A stretch of 13,431 nucleotides of DNA from JAFLBB01 sp040007195. GTDB taxonomy: Bacteria > Acidobacteriota > Terriglobia > Bryobacterales > Bryobacteraceae. Of this stretch, positions 1 through 6,092 are shown piece after piece. The notes below the pieces were generated by a model that worked only from the letters and a program-made list of their open reading frames with translations, searched no databases and had not been told where the DNA came from. Position 1 is the stretch's first letter. Each line of letters starts with the position of its first letter. A program made the position numbers and the translations under genes. The DNA lies in contig JBDTVQ010000164.1 of assembly GCA_040007195.1 (NCBI GenBank), forward strand, positions 1 to 13,431. Direction: 5' to 3'.

Positions 1-50
1 TCGGCATGCCCCAGCACTCGCGCGCCGGGTCACTCCAGATAGAGTCCTAG

Positions 51-218
51 CGTTTGGTGGAGGCTAAGTGTGGAGATCAAGGGCGGGCGCTGGAATGGAT
101 GGAGCGGGCAGAGCGGGTGCATGATCATAATCTGCCGTATGCGGTGATTGATCCGCATTTTACGGAGCTGCGGCGCGCGGAGCGGGGACAGAGGTTATAT
201 CGGCGGTTTGTGGGGTGA
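51..218 (+). pseudogene. C-terminal remnant of a TPR-type protein
   Basis: This frame is open from just after a TAG at 48-50 to a TGA at 216-218 and has no convincing start codon. The encoded tail contains GDQGRALEWMERA, then NLPYAVIDPHFTELRRAERG and a final LYRRFVG. This resembles the last TPR unit and tail of large acidobacterial TPR proteins (winged-helix or kinase fusions), which commonly end in patterns like 'GDkdqALeWLerAy...vDPrFdpLRsdPRFqdLlrrm'. The in-frame stop upstream, and the transposase remnant that begins inside its last codons, suggest the end of a decayed or frameshifted gene. The rest would lie left of the window. The call rests on pattern recognition of a short stretch. 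The alternative is a chance open frame. Confidence 0.4.
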
Positions 219-344
219 TAGGCGGCGCAGATGGCGCTGCATGTTCCGTACGCTCATCCCGGCGATCTCGGCCGCCTCGATCCAGAGGATCTTCCCGGCC
301 ATCGCCTTCAAAATCACATCCTGTAACTTCATCATCCGCTCCAT
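195..344 (-). pseudogene. Truncated ISNCY-like transposase, N-terminus only
   Basis: From an ATG at 344 the minus strand reads MERMMKLQDVILKAMAGK, followed by WIEAAEIAGMSVRNMQR. This matches the N-terminal helix-turn-helix of ISNCY/IS481-like transposases, whose usual start is 'MKLQDVILkAMakkitWweAAEIiGiSdRsMrRwrerY'. Similarity stops after NMQR at about position 234. The frame then continues with 12 unrelated residues to a stop at 195, so the catalytic DDE region is absent. A full transposase would have several hundred residues. An alternative start is the ATG at 335, which has GGAG just upstream. The element cannot be active. The break falls at or near the end of the TPR-like remnant on the other strand. 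Confidence 0.6.
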
Positions 345-445
345 CTCTCGGGCGGGTATCGGCTGGCTCGGTGTTTCCACCTCGCCAGCTAACCCCACCC
401 GCCCTGGACCGGACAACTGTCGTGTCAACTAGACCGGACAACTAG
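219..445 (-). mobile_element. Remnant of an insertion sequence end
   Basis: This stretch holds the 5' end of the truncated transposase and its upstream terminal region. The 12-bp direct repeats lie on the outer side, as expected for the transposase-binding end of an IS. The inner boundary is placed where transposase similarity and the TPR-like tail meet. The outer boundary is placed just beyond the second repeat. Both limits are approximate, and no target-site duplication or opposite IS end is visible. Confidence 0.4.
407..443. repeat. Two 12-bp direct repeats, 25 bp apart
   Basis: GACCGGACAACT occurs at 407-418 and again, without mismatch, at 432-443. They lie 63 bp or more upstream of the truncated transposase start at 344. 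They could be transposase-binding iterons at the IS end, or operator half-sites for the transposase promoter. Confidence 0.6.
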
Positions 446-487
446 CGTGCTAGCGACAGTTTGATGGGTACGATAGTGGCGATGCGC

Positions 488-516
488 TTGCGTGCGAGTG
501 TCAGCCCGACTACAAT
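488..516 (+). promoter_or_regulatory. Candidate sigma70-type promoter for the glycosyltransferase
   Basis: TTGCGT (488-493) and TACAAT (511-516) are separated by exactly 17 bp, which is optimal for a -35/-10 pair. The -10 matches TATAAT at five of six positions and the -35 matches TTGACA at three of six. Transcription would begin near 523, about 95 bp before the ATG at 619, in an otherwise gene-free stretch. This is a prediction from spacing and consensus only. Confidence 0.4.
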
Positions 517-618
517 AAGCGAAATTAGGTTTTACAAATATTACATCGGACTCGGGCCCCGATGGAGAGAAACGGGTGATTCGTGCTTTGGAGAAAGTAC
601 GGATATAGAGGGAATGAC

Positions 619-1419
619 ATGAACGGTCGTGACGCGGGAATTCACCCCGCGCGGAAGTTTCCATACGGGCTAAGCGTCTTTTTTCCTGCTTATAACGACG
701 CGCCATCCCTGCCTTCTTTAATCGCCAAAACTTTTGAAGTTTTGCGCCAGCATGCCAGTGATTACGAGGTTGTCGTCGTCAACGATGGCAGCCACGACGA
801 CACCGCCCAGGTGCTTGAATCGCTCCGTGTGGAGTATCAACCCAACCTGCGCGTGGTCACTCACGAAGTGAACCGTGGCTATGGCGGCGCGCTTCGCTCG
901 GGCTTCGCGGCGGCCACGCGCGACTTCGTCTTCTACACCGACGGCGACGGCCAATACGATGTCTCCGAACTGCCCAACCTGATGGCGCTGGTCCAGGACG
1001 ACGTTGGTCTCGTCAATGGCTTCAAGCTCGAGCGCAACGATCCCTGGCACCGTGTCTGGATCGGTAAGACCTACAACCGCTTTGCCCGCTTCCTGTTCGG
1101 CGTCAAACTCGCCGACATCGATTGCGACTTCCGCCTCATCCGGCGCAAAGTGATGGAAGACATCGAACTCGTCTCGACCTCCGGCACCATCTGCGTTGAA
1201 CTCGTCCGCAAGATCGAGATGAGCCCCTACCAGGTGCGCGAAACCGGCGTCCACCACTTCCCGCGCCTCCACGGGAAATCGCAATTCTTCCGCCTGAAGA
1301 GTCTTTTTACCACCCTTTATCAGTTGCTTCGCCTCTACGTGCAAGTGGTCCTGATGGGACGCTGGCGCACGGTCCGGAAACGCGAGGCCCCACCAGCACG
1401 TACTGTTTCCGATTGTTGA
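619..1419 (+). CDS. Family 2 glycosyltransferase (DPM1/polyprenyl-phosphate type)
   Basis: The protein has 266 residues and a GT-A fold of the GT2 family, the group that moves a sugar from a nucleotide donor to polyprenyl phosphate or another lipid-linked acceptor at the cytoplasmic face. Visible motifs are LSVFFPAYND near residue 18, VVVNDGSHDDT (52-62, nucleotide binding), the YTDGDGQYD region (106-114, metal-binding Asp residues) and DCDFRLIRR (168-176). HGKSQFFRLKSL near 218 is typical of the dolichyl-phosphate mannosyltransferase-like group. No C-terminal pair of TM helices is present, so this is the soluble or peripheral type. The ATG at 619 is chosen because GAGGG (608-612) lies 6 nt upstream. 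An in-frame GTG at 583 would add 12 residues without a better ribosome site. The last residues overlap the convergent protease gene. The acceptor is unknown. Confidence 0.85.
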   Translation: MNGRDAGIHPARKFPYGLSVFFPAYNDAPSLPSLIAKTFEVLRQHASDYEVVVVNDGSHDDTAQVLESLRVEYQPNLRVVTHEVNRGYGGALRSGFAAATRDFVFYTDGDGQYDVSELPNLMALVQDDVGLVNGFKLERNDPWHRVWIGKTYNRFARFLFGVKLADIDCDFRLIRRKVMEDIELVSTSGTICVELVRKIEMSPYQVRETGVHHFPRLHGKSQFFRLKSLFTTLYQLLRLYVQVVLMGRWRTVRKREAPPARTVSDC

Positions 1420-2149
1420 TATAGAAGCTCTTCAAAAGATGTCCCGGAAGTAAACCGCTCGACGCCGGGCCGGTCGCGGGCAGCACCCCCGCCGTCAATC
1501 CGCGCCATCGGAGTCCGCCCACGGCCATCGTGCCCAACCGAATCACGCGCGCCGTGCTCTCCGGCCCGAATAGAATCAGGTGCGACGCCCCCGTATCGAG
1601 CACAAAGCTGCGCTCCTCGCCGCCCAAACGCGTCCGCACCGCCGGGCGCCCGTCTTCGGTTACGAACTCTAACTGGTCCCCCCGCAAGCACCCGGCCAGC
1701 GCGCCCTCCGGGTCCCACCAGATGGATCTGCGCCCATAATCCATCCAGTAGTTCGTTCGCGACAGGAACGACTGCCCCAGCACACCGTCTAAATGTCCAA
1801 GAGAGGCAATCTGAGGCGGCTCCACGATCAACACTTCGACGCCTTCGAGCACCAGTTCTCCGCTCGCCATTCGATCGGCCTGCGCCGCCGGTGCGACCAC
1901 GGTTCCTGATGCACGCTGCAACTCAACGGCGAACGCTGGACGAAGATCGGCATCTTGCGCGGCAGCCGGCCGCAGCGATGTCGACTGCGCACCCGTGTCC
2001 ACCAGCATCCGGTAAGGCCCCTTGCCGTTCACGAACACATCCTGCAAAATCGGATAGTTCCCGCGAATTTCCAATGGAACCGACGAAATCGCTAACCCGA
2101 GCGCGCTCAATGCCAAAAGCATGCGGCCAGCATGCCGCCTGCGCGCCAT
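1307..2149 (-). CDS. Secreted two-lobed aspartyl protease-like protein (clan AA)
   Basis: The protein has 280 residues. Residues 1-25 look like a signal peptide: basic MARRRHAGR, then a hydrophobic LLALSALGLAI core. Two catalytic-type motifs follow, LVDTGAQ (Asp51) and VLDTGAS (Asp185), each starting one lobe of a retropepsin/pepsin-like fold. Internal landmarks are DGVLGQSFLSR (121-131) and LLPGHLLKSF (233-242), the usual region following each DTG in this family. The family includes peptidases and proteins with no proven activity, so the substrate is unknown. Domain homology should end near YVLV (residue 253, about position 1391). The last 27 residues lie antisense inside the glycosyltransferase gene and look like a read-through extension. 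The start at 2149 lacks a clear Shine-Dalgarno, and Met10 (2122) would still leave a signal peptide. It is divergent from the regulator at 2200. Confidence 0.75.
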   Translation of the reverse strand: MARRRHAGRMLLALSALGLAISSVPLEIRGNYPILQDVFVNGKGPYRMLVDTGAQSTSLRPAAAQDADLRPAFAVELQRASGTVVAPAAQADRMASGELVLEGVEVLIVEPPQIASLGHLDGVLGQSFLSRTNYWMDYGRRSIWWDPEGALAGCLRGDQLEFVTEDGRPAVRTRLGGEERSFVLDTGASHLILFGPESTARVIRLGTMAVGGLRWRGLTAGVLPATGPASSGLLPGHLLKSFYINNRKQYVLVGPRVSGPCASVPSGPLARRGEATDKGW

Positions 2150-2199
2150 GATGGTCGTGACGGAATGATGAGTTTGCTCGTATTAGTCATGAGGCTTCG

Positions 2200-4326
2200 A
2201 TGATTCCGGCCACGGCGCCCTATTTCCGCTTTGATGATGTCCTCGTCGACCCCGCCGGTTTTTCCGTTACCAAAGCCGGTCGCAAACTCGACCTCGAGCC
2301 CCGTGCCTTCCACGTCCTCCGGTATCTGCTGGAACATCCAGGACGCCTCGTCACCAAAGACGAGTTGATTCAGGAGGTCTGGAGCGGCGCCTTCGTCACC
2401 GACAACGCCCTCACCCGCGTCATCGCCCAACTGCGCCGCGAACTCGGCGACAGCGCGAAATCGGCCCGCTATATTGAAACCGTCCCCACGCAAGGCTATC
2501 GTTTTCTCGCCGCTGTCGAATCCATCGAAACTCTGGACCCCCAGCCCGCCCCTCTGACCGCTTCCCTTCGCTACCGCCGCTCGCTTGCCCTGGCCACCGC
2601 CGTCGTCGTTCTGCTCGGAGCGGGAGCGTTCCTCGCCAGCCGCTTCCGCGTCTCCGATTCCCCCTCAACCATGCAAAGCGTGCAGTTCACCAGCACCAAT
2701 GGCCTGCAGTTGGGCTCCAGTTTTTCGCCCGACGGCAACCTGCTCGCCTACGCCTCCGACAAAACCGGCCGCTTTGAGATCTACACCAAGTCCATCACCC
2801 CCGGCGGACGCGAGATCGCCCTCACCTCCGATGGCCTGCAAAATTTGATGCCCGCCTGGTCGCCCGACGGCAATTGGATCGCCTATCACTCGGCCGCTCA
2901 AAATGCCCTCCGCGTCGTGCCCGCGTCCGGCGGCACCCCCCGCACCATCTCCGACTTCGGCCTCGAACCCGCGTGGTCGCCCGACTCCAAACGCATCGTC
3001 TTCCGCTCCGGCGTCTATCTCTCACCCATCGCCGCCGACTTCGGTTCCCTCCGCCCCTCCCGCCTCTTCATCGTCAACCTCGACGGCGGCCCGCCCACCC
3101 CGCTCACCAGCCAGCCCACAACCAGCCCCGGCCAGGTCAATCCCTGCTGGCCCGCCTCGGGTGACTCCATCTACTTCCTAACCGCCAGTTCGTTCACGCG
3201 CAGCGCTCTATGGCGGTTGCGCGTGGACGGCGTTTCGCAGCCCGAACTCGTGCGACAGGGCGGCGGCCAGCTCTGGTTCTCACTCGCCGCCGCTCCCGAT
3301 GGAAAGCAGCTCTATCTTTCATCCGCTACCCAGAATTCCCAATTCTCAATCGTCACCCTCGATCCGACGAGCGCCGATCCCCCACGCACCCTCCTGCAAA
3401 CCGGCCTCCTCATGCCGCGCGGCCTCGCCGTGTCGTCGAAAGGGAAACTCGCCTATTCGCTCGCCCTGCTGTCCAGCAATCTCTACCGCCTTCCGCTCAA
3501 TCCGCGCACCGGCGACCCAGCCGGTCCCGTCGAGGAACTGACCCAGGAAACCGGCACTCGCGTCACGCTCCCCACCTTTTCTCCCAACGGCGATCTGCTC
3601 GCCTACAACGCCCGCCGCCTGGGCGTTCAGTCCGATATCTATGTCGTCCCTTCGAAGGGAGGCGAACCGCGGCAAATCACAACGAACCCCGCGGCGGAAG
3701 TGATGCCGAACTGGCTCGCCGATGGCCGCACGCTCGTCTTTACGCGCAAGGATGGCGACAACACGATGCTCGTTCGCGTTACGCTCGACGACGCCCGCAC
3801 GCAGGAGATCAAGCCGCTCGATCATGGCCCCACCATGGCCCGCGTCTCACAGGCTGGGGATCGGTTTCTCTTTCAATCCTGGGCTTCCGGGCACATTGGA
3901 CTTTACCTATCCAACATGAAGCGCGAGCCGCCAAAGCCAATTACGCCGCCCGGTGAGGACATCGGCTTCCCCACATGGTCGCCCGATGGCTCCCGCATCG
4001 CCGCCGAAAAGTTTGAGAACGACACAACCCACCTGATCGTGCTCGACACCAACGGCGGACCCTATCGCCGCCTCACCAATGTTCCCGGCCAATCCTGGCC
4101 GCACAGTTGGGCCGCCGACAACGACCACATCGCCTTCGCCGGCATGCGCGGCGGATTGTGGGGCCTGTTCTCGATCTCCGCTTCCACCGGCAAACAGAAG
4201 ACGCTCCTCGAACCCGGACTGGCCCGCGGGTTCGTACGCTATCCTAGTTGGTCGCCGCGCGGCGACATGCTCGTGTTTGAACGCGCCGAATCACGCGGCA
4301 ATATTTTTGTTTTAGATCTTCCCTGA
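2200..4326 (+). CDS. Membrane-anchored winged-helix regulator with TolB-like beta-propeller
   Basis: The protein has 708 residues in three parts. Residues 8-105 form an OmpR/CadC-type winged helix (DLEPRAFHVLRYLLEHPGRL, recognition region NALTRVIAQLRRELGD, wing YIETVPTQGYRF). A single TM helix follows at about 128-147. The rest, about 160-708, is a propeller with repeated PD40/WD40-like strands: SFSPDGNLLAY (174), AWSPDGNWIAY (219), AWSPDSKRIVF (258), TFSPNGDLLAY (459), TWSPDGSRIA (592) and SWSPRGDMLVF (683). This is the layout of one-component regulators of the CadC type: DNA binding in the cytoplasm, a sensor domain outside. Such fusions are abundant in Acidobacteriota. Its ligand is not deducible. 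GAGG at 2191-2194, 5 nt upstream, supports the ATG at 2200. A weak GTGACG/TATTAG pair at 2157-2186 could be the promoter. The aminotransferase follows 1 bp after its stop. Confidence 0.85.
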   Translation: MIPATAPYFRFDDVLVDPAGFSVTKAGRKLDLEPRAFHVLRYLLEHPGRLVTKDELIQEVWSGAFVTDNALTRVIAQLRRELGDSAKSARYIETVPTQGYRFLAAVESIETLDPQPAPLTASLRYRRSLALATAVVVLLGAGAFLASRFRVSDSPSTMQSVQFTSTNGLQLGSSFSPDGNLLAYASDKTGRFEIYTKSITPGGREIALTSDGLQNLMPAWSPDGNWIAYHSAAQNALRVVPASGGTPRTISDFGLEPAWSPDSKRIVFRSGVYLSPIAADFGSLRPSRLFIVNLDGGPPTPLTSQPTTSPGQVNPCWPASGDSIYFLTASSFTRSALWRLRVDGVSQPELVRQGGGQLWFSLAAAPDGKQLYLSSATQNSQFSIVTLDPTSADPPRTLLQTGLLMPRGLAVSSKGKLAYSLALLSSNLYRLPLNPRTGDPAGPVEELTQETGTRVTLPTFSPNGDLLAYNARRLGVQSDIYVVPSKGGEPRQITTNPAAEVMPNWLADGRTLVFTRKDGDNTMLVRVTLDDARTQEIKPLDHGPTMARVSQAGDRFLFQSWASGHIGLYLSNMKREPPKPITPPGEDIGFPTWSPDGSRIAAEKFENDTTHLIVLDTNGGPYRRLTNVPGQSWPHSWAADNDHIAFAGMRGGLWGLFSISASTGKQKTLLEPGLARGFVRYPSWSPRGDMLVFERAESRGNIFVLDLP

Positions 4327-4327
4327 C

Positions 4328-5431
4328 ATGCCCATCCCCGCCGTAAACCTGAAACCGTGCCTGGAGGCGACGGAAGCGGCTTGGCGAGCACGTTTGGATG
4401 AACTGTTCGCCCGCATGCACTTCATCCTCGGCGAACAGGTGGCCTCCTTTGAGCGGGAATTCGCCAAAGCCTTTCATGCCGCCCATGCCATCACAGTCGG
4501 CAACGGCACGGCCGCCATCGAACTCTGCCTGCGCGACGCCGGCATCACCAAGCCATCGCAGGAAGTGATCACCACGGCGCTCACAGCGCCTTTCACCGGT
4601 GTCGCCATCGCCACCCCCGGATGCCGCATCCGCTTCGCCGACGTCGATCCCGAAACGCTCCTGCTCGATCCCGGCGACGCGGGCAACCGTGCCACCAAAC
4701 GCACCGCCGCCATCGTTCCCGTTCATCTGTATGGACAGCCTGTACAGTTGGCGCCCTTCCGAGCCTCGGCCCGCTCGCTCGGTGCCGTGCTCATCCAGGA
4801 CGCATGCCAGGCCCATGGCGCCACGCACCTCGCAAGACCGCTCACCGCGTACAGTCCCTACGTCTGCTACAGCTTTTATCCAACGAAGAACCTGGGTTGC
4901 CTCGGCGACGGTGGCGCAATCACCACCAACTCCAGCGTCATTGCCAAGCGGCTCCTGTCACGCCGCGATGGAGGCCGCCGCGGCGGGCAAGTCGCCTATC
5001 TCCCCGGCATCAACTCCCGCCTCGATGAGATGCAGGCCTGCTACCTGCGCGCCTTCCTTCCCAAGCTCGACGACTGGAACAACATGCGCCGCCACGTCGC
5101 CAGCCTCTACGAATCCGGCCTTCGCGATTGCCCCGGCGTGACGCTCCTCCGCACCAGCGCTGAGAGCGTCCGCCACCTCTTCGTCATCCGCGCCCACCGC
5201 CGCGACCGCCTCCGCGCCTGGCTCGCCTCGAAAGGGATCGGAACCGGCATCCACTATCCCGCGCCCCTCCACCTCATGCCCGCCTTCGCCAATGCCGGGC
5301 TCAAACGCGGCAGCCTCCCTCACGCCGAACGCGCCGTGAAAGAAATTCTCTCGCTGCCCATCTATCCCTACTTGGCCGGCGCCGCCGCGGAAGAAGTCAT
5401 CGGACGCGTGCGCGAGTTCTACCAGCGCTAG
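4328..5431 (+). CDS. DegT/DnrJ/EryC1/StrS family PLP aminotransferase
   Basis: This is a full-length 367-residue member of the sugar aminotransferase family, which usually transfers an amino group from glutamate to a keto-sugar nucleotide for surface polysaccharide or antibiotic sugars. PLP-site motifs are in order: TVGNGTAAIEL (57-66), VPVHLYGQ (130-137), IQDACQAHGA (156-165, PLP-pyridine Asp158), SFYPTKNLGCLGDGGAI (182-198, Schiff-base Lys187) and INSRLDEMQA (228-237). HYPAPLHL near residue 316 is the usual late motif. The ATG begins 1 bp after the regulator's TGA, so the two are probably co-transcribed and translationally coupled. No other nucleotide-sugar genes lie beside it, although the GT2 gene is 3 kb upstream. 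The exact substrate cannot be read from the sequence. Confidence 0.88.
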   Translation: MPIPAVNLKPCLEATEAAWRARLDELFARMHFILGEQVASFEREFAKAFHAAHAITVGNGTAAIELCLRDAGITKPSQEVITTALTAPFTGVAIATPGCRIRFADVDPETLLLDPGDAGNRATKRTAAIVPVHLYGQPVQLAPFRASARSLGAVLIQDACQAHGATHLARPLTAYSPYVCYSFYPTKNLGCLGDGGAITTNSSVIAKRLLSRRDGGRRGGQVAYLPGINSRLDEMQACYLRAFLPKLDDWNNMRRHVASLYESGLRDCPGVTLLRTSAESVRHLFVIRAHRRDRLRAWLASKGIGTGIHYPAPLHLMPAFANAGLKRGSLPHAERAVKEILSLPIYPYLAGAAAEEVIGRVREFYQR

Positions 5432-5817
5432 CGGAAAACAACGACTTTTGCTCGGTGGCCCGTACTCAACTTCTCGTCACAGGTATACAATTTCGCGCCC
5501 ATTGCTTCAGCCAAGGCGATGTAGGCTGCATCATAAGCCGTGAAGTTGTGGCGCAACTCCCATATGCGTTGAAAAAGGGGCATGTGCCCGTAGCGCTCCA
5601 CCGGCAGCGCCTCCAGCTCCTGCAGAAGTTGCTCAGTGCGATGCGAATCGATTCGCTGTCCCGCCGCCAGATTCCGTAGCGCGCTCATCACTTCGATATC
5701 GAGCAGGTGCGGCGCGGCGAATGAATCGTCCCGCCCGGCGAGATCGCGCCGGATGGAGTCCGCCAATATCCCGTTGGTGAGCAACTCCACCACGACGGAG
5801 GCGTCGAGCACGATCAT
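5428..5817 (-). CDS. vapC: PIN-domain toxin, VapC/FitB type
   Basis: The protein has 129 residues, the usual size of a VapC ribonuclease toxin. The four acidic metal-binding positions of the PIN fold are recognisable: Asp5 in MIVLDASVVVELL, Glu42 in LLDIEVMSAL, Asp96 in FTAYDAAYIALAEA and Asp114 in LYTCDEKL. Toxins of this family cut tRNA or other RNA with Mg2+, and the cognate antitoxin blocks them. The start at 5817 is chosen because its ATG overlaps the antitoxin stop as ATGA and because the PIN fold begins with this Met. An upstream in-frame extension to 5901 lies inside the antitoxin gene and is not part of the fold. Its TAG at 5430-5428 shares the CTAG with the convergent aminotransferase stop. 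Confidence 0.88.
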   Translation of the reverse strand: MIVLDASVVVELLTNGILADSIRRDLAGRDDSFAAPHLLDIEVMSALRNLAAGQRIDSHRTEQLLQELEALPVERYGHMPLFQRIWELRHNFTAYDAAYIALAEAMGAKLYTCDEKLSTGHRAKVVVFR

Positions 5818-6044
5818 CGCGTGTCTCGTAAAGCACGTACGAGTTGAACGGCGCTCTTGGCGGATCGAATCGGCCTCGCTTGCTTCGTGCGCTCCAGCCA
5901 CTCCGACATGGTTGGCCGTTCCGCCGCGCGTCCTAATTCGCGCTTCAGAAAGTCGGACAGGCTCATTCCTTCGCGCGCCGCGCGAGCTTTCAACGTCCCA
6001 TGAACCTTATCGGGAACATCCCGGATCTGAATCATCTTGGACAT
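5814..6044 (-). CDS. vapB: Ribbon-helix-helix antitoxin, VapB/FitA type
   Basis: The protein has 76 residues. The N-terminal half, MIQIRDVPDKVHGTLKARAA followed by EGMSLSDFLKREL, is a FitA/VapB-like ribbon-helix-helix: a short beta strand that enters the DNA major groove, then two helices. The C-terminal half, with EWLERTKQARPIR, is the expected toxin-wrapping tail. Such antitoxins neutralise the PIN toxin and, with it, repress their own promoter. The ATGA overlap with the toxin gives coupled translation. The ATG at 6044 is used. The ATG at 6035 (MIQIRD) is an equally credible start. Three ACATGT boxes around and upstream of the start are the likely operator. The MBL gene ends 48 bp upstream on the same strand. 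Confidence 0.85.
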   Translation of the reverse strand: MSKMIQIRDVPDKVHGTLKARAAREGMSLSDFLKRELGRAAERPTMSEWLERTKQARPIRSAKSAVQLVRALRDTR

Positions 6045-6078
6045 GTAACCAGCCTACAAACATGTGCGGCACATGTCC
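6039..6078 (-). promoter_or_regulatory. Putative antitoxin operator: three ACATGT boxes
   Basis: ACATGTG (6060-6066), a CGG spacer and CACATGT (6070-6076) form a perfect inverted repeat. A third ACATGT at 6041-6046 overlaps the antitoxin ATG. The outer boxes extend to GGACATGT (6039-6046) and its exact complement ACATGTCC (6071-6078), giving a second, wider inverted repeat. Nested palindromes directly upstream of a ribbon-helix-helix antitoxin are the classic layout of an autoregulatory operator. Binding is inferred. Confidence 0.65.
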
Positions 6079-6092
6079 ATCGTCCAACTAAC

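Noticed and set aside
718..1344. 208-codon open frame on the - strand
   Set aside because: It is antisense to the conserved GT2 core and has no recognisable motif.
3210..3956. 248-codon Arg-rich open frame on the + strand
   Set aside because: It is an out-of-frame reading inside the regulator's propeller, and the in-frame PD40 motifs there are clear.
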